Below are positions 51,444 through 59,268 of a stretch of DNA of 64,000 nt, one piece after another. The DNA lies in NCBI RefSeq assembly GCF_000422245.1, contig NZ_ATHI01000022.1, positions 1-64,000 of the forward strand, given 5' to 3'. The notes beneath the pieces were generated by a model. The model saw only the letters and a program-made list of their open reading frames with translations, searched no databases and was not told the origin of the DNA. This DNA comes from Alkalidesulfovibrio alkalitolerans DSM 16529 (GTDB lineage Bacteria > Desulfobacterota > Desulfovibrionia > Desulfovibrionales > Desulfovibrionaceae). A program made the position numbers and the translations under genes. Numbering within the stretch: position 1 is the first letter of the stretch; every line of letters starts with the position of its first letter.

Positions 51444-51914
51444 ATGGCCTGGGATCAACAGCCCATCAAGGGATATCTGGTGGACGCCGACACGGGGGAG
51501 CGGCTCGAATTCCAGTACAACCCCAACTCCATCAGCGACGAGAAGTCGACCGACTACGCGACGATCAAGATCCCCGGCATGAGCCACCCGCGCTACCAGT
51601 ATGTCGCCGGGGAACCGCGCCGGATCGCCTTCAAGGTCGAGCTGTTCAAGGGACCGGTTAAACAGAAGGTCGACTGGCTTCGCTCGCTGCAATATCCGGA
51701 ACACGCCGGAACCATGCTCAAGAACGCGCCGCACCGCGTGCTGCTTATCTTCGGCGATCTCTACCCGGGCGTGACCTGCATCGTCCGGCAGGTGAAGGCG
51801 CGGTTCTTCGGCCTGTTCGACCGGGACAACCTGCTGCCGCAACGGGCCGAGGTGGACATCGTCCTCGAGGAATATGTGGACCGTTCCATCAACTGGTCGG
51901 AGGTGCGCTCATGA
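51444..51914 (+). CDS. Baseplate/tail protein before the LysM-type tail protein
   Basis: 156 aa. PIKGYLVDADTGERLEFQYNPNSISDEKSTDYATIKIPGMSHPRYQY is the start of the contractile-injection LysM/gp53-like tail proteins that link tube and baseplate. The stop overlaps the next start (ATGA). Confidence 0.78.
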   Translation: MAWDQQPIKGYLVDADTGERLEFQYNPNSISDEKSTDYATIKIPGMSHPRYQYVAGEPRRIAFKVELFKGPVKQKVDWLRSLQYPEHAGTMLKNAPHRVLLIFGDLYPGVTCIVRQVKARFFGLFDRDNLLPQRAEVDIVLEEYVDRSINWSEVRS

Positions 51915-52201
51915 TCGGCCGCGATTCCCGATACGCCCGCTGCGTTCTCTACCGGGACAGCGACGGTACCTCCCTCGGTATGCGCCAGCGCATCGACACC
52001 ACCCCCAGACACGACGACCGCCTACACACCTTGGTCGAGGGCGAGCGTCTGGATCTGCTCGCGCACCGCTATCTGGGTGACGCCAGGCTCTGGTGGATCA
52101 TCTGTGATTACAACGACATCTTTTTCCCGTTGGCGCTCGAGCCGGGTCTGGCGCTGCGCATTCCCTCCCGCGAACACGTCCAGATGCGCCTGCTCGACTG
52201 A
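51911..52201 (+). CDS. LysM-domain tail protein (gpX-like)
   Basis: 96 aa. RLHTLVEGERLDLLAHRYLGDARLWWIICDYNDIFFPLALEPGLALRIPS is a LysM fold as in P2 gpX. It ends 4 bp before promoter box 7. Confidence 0.85.
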   Translation: MIGRDSRYARCVLYRDSDGTSLGMRQRIDTTPRHDDRLHTLVEGERLDLLAHRYLGDARLWWIICDYNDIFFPLALEPGLALRIPSREHVQMRLLD

Positions 52202-52205
52202 AGCG

Positions 52206-52238
52206 TCCGACACCTCGCCATGCCTTCCGGTAAGTAAG
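52206..52238 (+). promoter_or_regulatory. Phage promoter-like box 7 (baseplate hub operon)
   Basis: TCCGAC-N14-TCCGGTAAGTAAG, ending 29 bp before the ATG at 52268 and following the LysM gene by 4 bp. Confidence 0.76.
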
Positions 52239-52267
52239 CAGGGAACTGCGAACCGCCGGAGAGACGC

Positions 52268-53551
52268 ATGGATCTGGATACCTTCAAGCCGACATTTCTG
52301 ATTCAGATCGAGGGGCAAGACCTCTCGAAGGACATCACCCAGGAGATCACTTCGTTCGTCTTCACCGACAATGAGGAGGAGCTGGATGTCCTCGAGCTGT
52401 CGGTGACCGACCGCAACCTGCAGTTCGTCGACGATCCCCTGTTCCAGGAAGGCAATGAGATCGTCGCTCGCTTCGGCTACGTGGGTAACCTCTCTCCACG
52501 CAAGAAGGCGGTCATCAAGGACATCGATTACGACTTCCCGGAAAACGGCGATCCAACTATCCGCATCAAGGCCTACGACAAGGGCTTCAAACTCGCTGGC
52601 AAGGAGAACCAGAAGGTCTGGCAGAAACCCGCTCCTGGCATCCTCTATTCGGAAATCGCCGAACAGATCGCCGCCGCCAACGGCCTCACGCCGGTGGTCA
52701 CGGCCACCAAGGGAACCCATCTCCGCGTTACCCAGAGCAACATTTCGGACGCCCAGTTCCTCAAGGAGCTGGCGGAAAAGGCTCGCGACCGCGATGGCGA
52801 CGGTGTGAGCGGCTATGTCTTCTACATCCAGGACGACGAACTCCATTTCCATCCTCGCGAGCTCGACCAGACGCCGCTTCTGACCCTCGAATATTTCACC
52901 GACACCAAGGGCCTGCTGCGCTCGTTCCGCCCCAGCACCCAATCCCAGGGGGCCAAGGGCGCGGGTGTCGAGACCAAGACGGTCGGTGTCGACCCGCGCA
53001 AGAAGGACGTGGTCGAGCACAAGGCCAACAACGCCACCACCCCCGAGCGGACCGCCCTGGGCAAGCAGACTTATCTGGTCGACGGCAACACCGGCGAAGG
53101 CAGCTTCAAGGAACGGGAGACGGGGCAGATCGTACCCAGCTTCGACCGTTCCGAAGGCTTTCACGAAGAGCCGCGCCAGGAGCCCGCCCAGGACAGCGCC
53201 GAAGGCAAATTCCGCGAGGCCGAGCTGCGCCAGGTCGAGGCGGATGCCGCCACCATCGGCATTCCCCAGCTACGCGCCAAGAAGAACGTCGAGATCAAGG
53301 GCGTGGGACGAAAGTTTTCCGGCATCTATTACTGCCACTCGGTGCGCCACAGCATCAGCGGCGCTGGCTATCTCTGCGAACTCAAACTCAAGAAGAACGC
53401 CCTCGGCAAGGGCGCGGGCGACAAGTCCGCCGAGTCCCAGGGCAAACCCAACGACAAGGAGGCCCCGCCCACGCCGCAAAACGAGCCACCAGCCATGGTG
53501 ACCATCGACGCGGATTCCGGCGCGGTCACACAAGGAGGCGGCAATGGGTGA
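52268..53551 (+). CDS. Baseplate hub protein (phage late control gpD / gp27-like)
   Basis: 427 aa. TFLIQIEGQDLSKDITQEITSFVFTDNEEELDVLELSVTDRNL, IRIKAYDKGFKLAGKENQKVW and the LysM-like later segment are the gpD/VgrG hub pattern. A long charged linker spans about residues 235-330. The C-terminus is a Pro/Glu-rich disordered tail. It would trimerise and carry the spike encoded at 54327. Confidence 0.9.
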   Translation: MDLDTFKPTFLIQIEGQDLSKDITQEITSFVFTDNEEELDVLELSVTDRNLQFVDDPLFQEGNEIVARFGYVGNLSPRKKAVIKDIDYDFPENGDPTIRIKAYDKGFKLAGKENQKVWQKPAPGILYSEIAEQIAAANGLTPVVTATKGTHLRVTQSNISDAQFLKELAEKARDRDGDGVSGYVFYIQDDELHFHPRELDQTPLLTLEYFTDTKGLLRSFRPSTQSQGAKGAGVETKTVGVDPRKKDVVEHKANNATTPERTALGKQTYLVDGNTGEGSFKERETGQIVPSFDRSEGFHEEPRQEPAQDSAEGKFREAELRQVEADAATIGIPQLRAKKNVEIKGVGRKFSGIYYCHSVRHSISGAGYLCELKLKKNALGKGAGDKSAESQGKPNDKEAPPTPQNEPPAMVTIDADSGAVTQGGGNG

Positions 53552-53918
53552 TCTCAGCAAGAATTTCAACCGTTCGGAATTCGCCTGCAAGGGCAAGAAC
53601 TGCTGCGGCCATTCGGCTGCGGTCCATCCCGACCTGGTCGACGCCCTGCAGGCGTTGCGCGACCGCATCGGCAAACCGCTGTCCATCACCAGCGGCTTCC
53701 GATGTAACCGGCACAATAAGGCGGTGGGCGGCGCGGAGCAGAGTTTCCACACGTTGGGCATGGCGGCCGACGTGAGCTGTCCCGCAGGCGTTTCGCCCGA
53801 GGAACTGGCGGTCATCGCCGAGGAAATTCCGCTCTTCCGCGAGGGCGGCATCGGTGTCTATGCCTCCTGGGTCCATCTCGATGTACGCCAGTCGGGCAAG
53901 GCGAGGTGGCGGTCATGA
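53544..53918 (+). CDS. Peptidase M15-family cell-wall hydrolase
   Basis: 124 aa. FACKGKNCCGHSAAVHPDLVDALQALRDRIGKPLSITSGFRCNRHNKAVGGAEQSFHTLGMAADVS holds the zinc ligands (His in SFHT and the Asp of AADVS), and VHLDVR carries the last His. It may act as tail lysin or as endolysin. It overlaps both neighbours. Confidence 0.88.
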   Translation: MGDLSKNFNRSEFACKGKNCCGHSAAVHPDLVDALQALRDRIGKPLSITSGFRCNRHNKAVGGAEQSFHTLGMAADVSCPAGVSPEELAVIAEEIPLFREGGIGVYASWVHLDVRQSGKARWRS

Positions 53919-54334
53919 GCGCCGAAACCAAGACCCTGTTTTCGGGCACCGCGCTGGGACTGTCCGGGCCTCTTCGGGTGGAGATCCTGCCCAATGGAAT
54001 GACCGCGAGGCTGACCCAGCCGTTCCGTATCCGCACCGGCGCTGGCCGCATCATCGAAGTGCCCGCTGGGTTCGAGACCGACTTCGCCTCGGTGCCGCGC
54101 CTGTTCTGGCGCGTGGTGCCGCCCTGGGGGAGATATTCCCCGGCGGCCGTCGTTCACGACTACCTCTACCACACCGGCAAGGTCTCGCGGCTTGCTGCCG
54201 ACCGCGTCTTTCTCGAACTGATGGCGGCCCTGGGGGTGCCTCTGTGGAAAAGGCAGGTCATGTATTGGGCGGTTCGCCTGGGTGGCTGGCTGGCCTGGGA
54301 CACCAGTCGAAAACGGGAGACGGAGCATGCTTGA
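53915..54334 (+). CDS. DUF1353 family protein
   Basis: 139 aa from the ATG at 53915, overlapping the peptidase stop (ATGA). IEVPAGFETDFASVPRLFWRVVPPWGRYSPAAVVHDYLYHTG is the DUF1353 signature, with conserved HDYLY. A membrane-like helix is near the end. DUF1353 is common beside phage lysis and tail-tip genes; function unknown. Confidence 0.88.
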   Translation: MSAETKTLFSGTALGLSGPLRVEILPNGMTARLTQPFRIRTGAGRIIEVPAGFETDFASVPRLFWRVVPPWGRYSPAAVVHDYLYHTGKVSRLAADRVFLELMAALGVPLWKRQVMYWAVRLGGWLAWDTSRKRETEHA

Positions 54335-55376
54335 AACCCGCGACCGTCAATCCGAGGAGCGCTACCGCAACCGCTGGTACGGCAAGTACCGGGCCTTCGT
54401 GCGCGACAACAACGACCCCGAACGCCTTGGCCGGGTCCGGCTGGAGATCCCCGCCGTGCTCGGCAGCGGGCGGGAGAACTGGTCCGAATGGGCCGCGCCC
54501 TGTTTCCCCTACGGCGGCAACGACGACACCGGCATGTTCCTGGTCCCCGAGGAAGGGGCCTCGGTCTGGGCCGAGTTCGAGGGTGGCGTCGTCCAGTATC
54601 CGATCTGGACCGGGGTCTGGCTGGCCAAGAGCAATCCCGGCGAGCAGCCCGAGGAATCCAAGCGCACCTGCGCGAATGCCTTCTGCCATGACTGCGAGGA
54701 CAAGGTCGAGCATCAGGCCAACCGGCACGACGATCTCGAACACAAGAAGTACCACGGCCATCCGCCGTATTACTGCCCGCGCCTCAAGGTCCTGCTCAAG
54801 ACCGAAACCGGCCACACCATTCTGGCCGATGACCGCGACGGCGACGAGCTGCTGCGGATCATCGACCGCGCCGGACAAATTCTCACCATGGAAGGGAAGG
54901 TGAAGCCGGAGATGCAGAGCGGCAACGCCCTGCGGCGCGGTACGAAGGACGCCGAGAAAGGCGACCAGCTCGACATCGCCTCGCAGATCGTCGGCTCCCG
55001 CGCCCGCATCCAGCTCACCGACCTCTGCCGCCAGCAGGTGATCCTCGAAGCCTGGCAGGACAAGGAGAAGGTCCACATCCTCTCGTGCGACAAGGGCCGC
55101 TCCCGCTGGCAGAAGATCCTCATCGACACCACCAAGGGCCGGGAGAAGGTTCACATCTGGGGACTCAACGGCACTCAGGAAATCCTCGTCGATTCCACCG
55201 CCGCCGCCGAACAGATCCGGCTCACCGACAAGGCCGGTCAGGTTGTGCGCATGAACGCCGCGCCCGGCCAGGAGAGCATCGGCGCCACCGACAAGTCTGG
55301 CAGCCTCGTGTTCATGGATGGGGTGGCCGGAAACATCATCATTCGCTCGACGAACACCGTCTTGATCAACACCTGA
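54327..55376 (+). CDS. Baseplate spike protein (gpV/gp5-like)
   Basis: 349 aa. An OB-fold N-terminus (YRNRWYGKYRAFVRDNNDPERLGRVRLEIPAVLG) is followed by Asn/Asp-rich beta-helix-like repeats (VHIWGLNGTQEILVDSTAAAEQIRLTDKAGQVVRMN). This is the needle of the contractile tail. PAAR follows two genes later and should cap it. Confidence 0.9.
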   Translation: MLETRDRQSEERYRNRWYGKYRAFVRDNNDPERLGRVRLEIPAVLGSGRENWSEWAAPCFPYGGNDDTGMFLVPEEGASVWAEFEGGVVQYPIWTGVWLAKSNPGEQPEESKRTCANAFCHDCEDKVEHQANRHDDLEHKKYHGHPPYYCPRLKVLLKTETGHTILADDRDGDELLRIIDRAGQILTMEGKVKPEMQSGNALRRGTKDAEKGDQLDIASQIVGSRARIQLTDLCRQQVILEAWQDKEKVHILSCDKGRSRWQKILIDTTKGREKVHIWGLNGTQEILVDSTAAAEQIRLTDKAGQVVRMNAAPGQESIGATDKSGSLVFMDGVAGNIIIRSTNTVLINT

Positions 55377-55388
55377 AGGAAGCATCGC

Positions 55389-55763
55389 ATGGGAGAAAGA
55401 ACAACAACGCCCTCCGGACTTTCGGCTAGCGAGGAATTGCTGGCCCGGACCTTCGAGCATTGGCGGGAGGAATTCCGCAGCATCCTCGAAAACCACCGCC
55501 GGGAAATCCAGGATCGCCTCGAAAAGATCGAGCGCGAAATCGAGAAGAAATCGGACAAGGAAAACGTCGAGGTGCTGGTCCGCTCGATCTATTCCGATCT
55601 GCACCGGCACGCCGAGGAGATTGACCGGCTGCATGCCCGGGTCGGCTCCAAGATGGGGACCGAGACCATGTGGAAGATCGTCGGCCTGGTGTTGACCATC
55701 GGCAGCACCATCGGCGGACTCATCGGCTTTCTGATCCATCTGTTGCTGAAGGTGAACCCATGA
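55389..55763 (+). CDS. XhlA-like small membrane protein (probable holin component)
   Basis: 124 aa. A long coiled coil (RTFEHWREEFRSILENHRREIQDRLEKIEREIEKKSDKENVEVLV) is followed by a single C-terminal membrane helix (MWKIVGLVLTIGSTIGGLIGFLIHLLL), the XhlA/hemolysin pattern. With the M15 peptidase it could provide lysis. It may instead anchor baseplate proteins. Confidence 0.7.
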   Translation: MGERTTTPSGLSASEELLARTFEHWREEFRSILENHRREIQDRLEKIEREIEKKSDKENVEVLVRSIYSDLHRHAEEIDRLHARVGSKMGTETMWKIVGLVLTIGSTIGGLIGFLIHLLLKVNP

Positions 55764-56023
55764 GCTCCCAGGCGCGACTCGGCGACATCAGCAGCCACGG
55801 CGGCGTCATCATCACCGGGGCCAGTCGGACGCTGGACAACGGCATGCCGGTGGCCCGCATGGGGGACCTTCACGTCTGTCCTATTCCGGGGCATGGCGTG
55901 ACGCCCATCGTGACCGGCAGCTTCGACACCATCACCGAAGGATTGCCCAACGCCCGCATCGGCGACATCACCGCCTGCGGAGCCATCATCGTCACCGGCA
56001 GTCCCGACACCATCGACAACTGA
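55760..56023 (+). CDS. PAAR-motif spike tip protein
   Basis: 87 aa. ARLGDISSHGGVII ... ARMGDLHVCPIPGHG ... ARIGDITACGAII shows the repeated PAAR-like units that fold into a sharp cone with a metal site. It caps the gpV spike. The start overlaps the previous stop. Confidence 0.93.
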   Translation: MSSQARLGDISSHGGVIITGASRTLDNGMPVARMGDLHVCPIPGHGVTPIVTGSFDTITEGLPNARIGDITACGAIIVTGSPDTIDN

Positions 56024-56033
56024 GGGGGATGCC

Positions 56034-56342
56034 ATGAACAATCTCGAACAACCGCAGGAACCGCACTACTGGGATGTCTTCCCGAAGCTGATCCGGGTCT
56101 CGCGATCCCCATTCGTTCAGCGCATTCCGCTCTCGATCCGGGGTCTACCAGAAGCGCCAGTGTTCGAATCGTCCAATCCCGACGTGGCCAGTGTCGATGA
56201 GGACGGCAATGTCGAGTGCGGCTTCGTTCCTGGGGCAGCCATGATCCTGGTCTGGGATTCGCCCGAGCGGCTCAGCCTGCGTCACGTCCAAGTCGAGGTC
56301 TATGGCGGCGGCGTCTCCGCACCGGTGGAGGTCCCTTCATGA
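56034..56342 (+). CDS. Small Ig-like (Big2-type) domain protein
   Basis: 102 aa. FPKLIRVSRSPFVQRIPLSIRGLPEAPVFESSNPDVASVDEDGNVECGFVPGAAMILVW is a Big2-like beta sandwich (SSNPDVASVDEDGNV). The same module starts the next gene, so the two are paralogous by domain duplication. Probably a tail surface decoration. Confidence 0.75.
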   Translation: MNNLEQPQEPHYWDVFPKLIRVSRSPFVQRIPLSIRGLPEAPVFESSNPDVASVDEDGNVECGFVPGAAMILVWDSPERLSLRHVQVEVYGGGVSAPVEVPS

Positions 56343-57349
56343 CGGATACCGCGCCAGCCTATAGCCACTGGGAGGTACAGCCTCACTCCATCCGCCTCTC
56401 CGCTGGCGAGTTCGAGCAATGGGTTCCGCTCTCCCTGCGCGGCAACGTGGACGCCCCGGTCTTTGCCTCCAGCAACCCGGAGGTCGCGGAGATCGGGCCG
56501 GACGGTGTCGTTCGCTGCGGCTGGACCATCGGCAATGCCGTGCTCATGGTTTGGAGATCCTCGGTCCGGGACAGCCTCCGCCATGTACTGGTGGAGGTTC
56601 GCGATCCGTCCTGGTTTGCCGACCACCCGGACTTTGCCAGCGGAGCCACAGTCTTCCTCAGCGGCACGGTAGTCAACGCCCTCAACACCAGCGGTGTCGG
56701 CAACGCGCTGATCGAATTCCGCCGCTCGGAAACCGGCCCCGCTGCGTACCAGACCTTCGCCAACGCCTATGGCGGGTTCGAGCTGTCCGTACCCGAGGGG
56801 TTCTATTACGTGGAGGTCACCGCGCCGGGATACATCGCCTGGCATGGCTGGGTGAACGCCGACCCCAACACCTCCGGCGACATCCAGATCGTTCTCTCGC
56901 CCGAGCTCGACGGCCAGGTCGCCCGCATCGTGTTGCAGTGGGGGCTGACTCCCCGGGACCTCGATTCCCATCTCACCGGACCGACGCCATCCGGCGGCAG
57001 GTTCCATGTGTTCTATTCCCACACCATCGAAAACGAGGCGGCGGAATTGGACGTGGACGACACCAGTTCCTACGGGCCGGAGACCATCACCATCCATCGG
57101 CTCATTCCCGGCGTCTACCGTTACGCGGTCCACGACTACACCAACCGCAACGCCAATCCGAGTACCGGCCTGGCGCAGTCCGGAGCCACGGTGAAAGTGT
57201 TCCTGAGCGATGGCCGTGAGCAGACCTTCACCGTTCCCAACGCCCCGGGCACGGTCTGGACCGTGTTCGAAATAGACGGCGCGACCGGAACAGTGACGCC
57301 GGTCAACGCCATGAGCTATCAGTCCCAACCCGCCAATGTCGGCATGTAA
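56339..57349 (+). CDS. Multi-domain tail surface protein (Big2-like and carboxypeptidase-regulatory-like)
   Basis: 336 aa; the ATG overlaps the previous stop. N-terminal Big2-like domain (HSIRLSAGEFEQWVPLSLRGNVDAPVFASSNPEVAEIGPDGVV) then a carboxypeptidase-regulatory-like sandwich (TVFLSGTVVNALNTSGVGNALIEFRRSE). The C-terminal DUF2135-like part is RIVLQWGLTPRDLDSHLTGPTPSGGRFHVFY. It could bind host surface polysaccharide, or be a structural spoke of the baseplate. Confidence 0.75.
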   Translation: MTDTAPAYSHWEVQPHSIRLSAGEFEQWVPLSLRGNVDAPVFASSNPEVAEIGPDGVVRCGWTIGNAVLMVWRSSVRDSLRHVLVEVRDPSWFADHPDFASGATVFLSGTVVNALNTSGVGNALIEFRRSETGPAAYQTFANAYGGFELSVPEGFYYVEVTAPGYIAWHGWVNADPNTSGDIQIVLSPELDGQVARIVLQWGLTPRDLDSHLTGPTPSGGRFHVFYSHTIENEAAELDVDDTSSYGPETITIHRLIPGVYRYAVHDYTNRNANPSTGLAQSGATVKVFLSDGREQTFTVPNAPGTVWTVFEIDGATGTVTPVNAMSYQSQPANVGM

Positions 57350-57361
57350 TGGAGGTTGTCC

Positions 57362-58252
57362 ATGATTTCCGAAGAACCCGCCGACTTGCAGGCCACCATC
57401 GAACAGACCGATTCCGGCGAGCAACAGTATGTGCTGCGGGTGCTCTGCGATCACCTGTCTGGCATTCGTGAGGAGCTTTCCGGCATCCGCACGTTGCTGG
57501 AGGCAGGTCACGCCGCCTCGGAGGCGATGCGCGGCCAGGCCCAGGCCTATCTGGAGGCGCAACAGGCCAAGACCCAGGAGTACCTGGAGCAGGTACAGAT
57601 CGAGCCGGAATCCGATTTCTATCCCTTCGTCGAACTGCCTGCGGGCACCGAACCCCGGGATCTGCCGGACGGCAACCGGCTCTTCACCTTGCCCGACGGC
57701 ATGATCCTGCGAACCACGGACGACCATCGAATCTGCGTCATCGACGCCGGGGAACAGCAGGTCATCACCCCCGGTCCCGGTACGGCCGTCGAGGTCGCCC
57801 CGGGACGCCTTTACACCCTGGTCGAGTCCTATCTGCGTGCGACCCAGGAGGCGGCCGGTATCAGCGGACTGCCTGCAGGGATCGAGCCGACCGCCATGGG
57901 CGCGGAACGCTTCGCGGTGGTTCTGCCCGAGGGCATCCGTCTCGACGTCGATCACCGGGAGCGGTTCATCACCCTGATCAATCCGGCCGGACCTATCGAC
58001 ATCATCGGCATCGGCCGTATCGAGGGCATCGGCGAAACCATCGCTGTCCGTCTGCTCTCCGGCGGAGCCAGGGGATTCCAGTGCGGCCAGTCCGGCCACG
58101 GCGGGCTGATCGAGACGGACGGAACCATCCACCTGGGACTAAAAAGCGGACTGGATCTGGTGGTTCGATTCCAGGGGGAAGCCGTCGACGACGGCGCACC
58201 GGAAAATGGCTGCTCAGGTCAATGCGGCATCCACTGCGAGGAGCGTACCTGA
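57362..58252 (+). CDS. Hypothetical baseplate-region protein
   Basis: 296 aa from the ATG at 57362 (GGAGG 6 nt upstream). The N-terminal coiled coil spans about residues 25-80. A Gly/Pro-rich beta region contains two similar blocks (ELPAGTEPRDLPDGNRLFTLPDGMIL and GLPAGIEPTAMGAERFAVVLPEGIRL), a possible internal duplication. The Cys-rich C-terminus is CSGQCGIHCEERT. Not recognised. Confidence 0.65.
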   Translation: MISEEPADLQATIEQTDSGEQQYVLRVLCDHLSGIREELSGIRTLLEAGHAASEAMRGQAQAYLEAQQAKTQEYLEQVQIEPESDFYPFVELPAGTEPRDLPDGNRLFTLPDGMILRTTDDHRICVIDAGEQQVITPGPGTAVEVAPGRLYTLVESYLRATQEAAGISGLPAGIEPTAMGAERFAVVLPEGIRLDVDHRERFITLINPAGPIDIIGIGRIEGIGETIAVRLLSGGARGFQCGQSGHGGLIETDGTIHLGLKSGLDLVVRFQGEAVDDGAPENGCSGQCGIHCEERT

Positions 58253-59169
58253 TGAGCTACGACTTTCTCGGCAAGGGGCTGCGTTACCCGTTCCGGTTTC
58301 AGTCGGTATCCGGCGGCACCCAGGTCTCGACCGCCACCTCGCGGGAGCACGAGCATATCCGCGAAAGCATCCTGCAGATCCTCGGCACCCGGATCGGCGA
58401 ACGGTTCATGAATCCGGAGTTCGGCTCCCGGCTGAAGGATCTGGTGTTCGAACAGAACGACGAGGTGCTCAAGGGCCTGCTGCGCCATTACGTGATCGAC
58501 GCCATCAAGCGCTGGGAAAAGCGGGTGATCATCACGGAGGTACACTTCGACGACCGGCCGCTGAACATCGACGGCAACCTGCTGCTGGTGCATATCGCCT
58601 ACCGGGTGATCCAGAGCCAGGTGGACGGCAACCTGGTCTATCCCTTCTACAGAGAAGACCCGAACAATCCCGCGCCCAGCTATCCCCAGCCGGAGCCCGA
58701 GCCAGAGCCGCCGCCGGTGCGCAGCGTGCGCCTGTCGCCGGACGTGCGCACGCTGTTCAATCTGCTCTGGTTCGACGCGGCCGAGATGAGCCCCGATCCG
58801 GACGACTCCTTGATCTGGCCAGCCGGGGAATACGAAGTCGCCTACATCGAGGGAGCCTTTCAGGACCGCAACGGCAAGTGGATCGTCAGCGATCCGGGTG
58901 ACAACCACGGCCATTACCTGACGTTCGAGGGAGCGCCAGAAACAGAAGCGCCCCAGGCCGAGCACGCCCTCTATCTGGCCGCTAGCGGTCTGGGCTTCGA
59001 CACCCAGAGTCAGGCGGAAGACAACGCCGCTGGCACCGTTCACCGGATCACCACGTCGCAGCCGGGCCGCATCGGCCTGTTCTATTTCGAGGGCAAGAAG
59101 GAATCCCACTACCTCAACAACACCTCTGGGCAGCCCAATCCCGTCTGGCAACTGCGCGGCCCGCTCTGA
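58252..59169 (+). CDS. Baseplate wedge protein gp25/gpW-like with a C-terminal extension
   Basis: 305 aa. Residues 1-130 are a gp25/gpW wedge domain (SREHEHIRESILQILGTRIGERFMNPEFGSRLKDLVFEQND). A Pro/Glu linker (SYPQPEPEPEPPP) leads to an extra beta-rich domain (LSPDVRTLFNLLWFDAAEMSPDPDDSLIWPAGEYEVAYIEG). The wedge proteins of this family are usually near 130 aa, so the extension is extra. It ends 11 bp before promoter box 8. Confidence 0.88.
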   Translation: MSYDFLGKGLRYPFRFQSVSGGTQVSTATSREHEHIRESILQILGTRIGERFMNPEFGSRLKDLVFEQNDEVLKGLLRHYVIDAIKRWEKRVIITEVHFDDRPLNIDGNLLLVHIAYRVIQSQVDGNLVYPFYREDPNNPAPSYPQPEPEPEPPPVRSVRLSPDVRTLFNLLWFDAAEMSPDPDDSLIWPAGEYEVAYIEGAFQDRNGKWIVSDPGDNHGHYLTFEGAPETEAPQAEHALYLAASGLGFDTQSQAEDNAAGTVHRITTSQPGRIGLFYFEGKKESHYLNNTSGQPNPVWQLRGPL

Positions 59170-59180
59170 GGCATCCCGCC

Positions 59181-59213
59181 TCCGACACATCCAGGCCCCT
59201 TCCGGTAAGTAAC
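59181..59213 (+). promoter_or_regulatory. Phage promoter-like box 8 (wedge/fibre operon)
   Basis: TCCGAC-N14-TCCGGTAAGTAAC, ending 55 bp before the ATG at 59269. It opens the last set of tail genes in the window. Confidence 0.77.
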
Positions 59214-59268
59214 CGGCGTGGCGAGAGCATCAGGCGCTCTCGCATAACTGCCGAAAACCGGAGAGACC

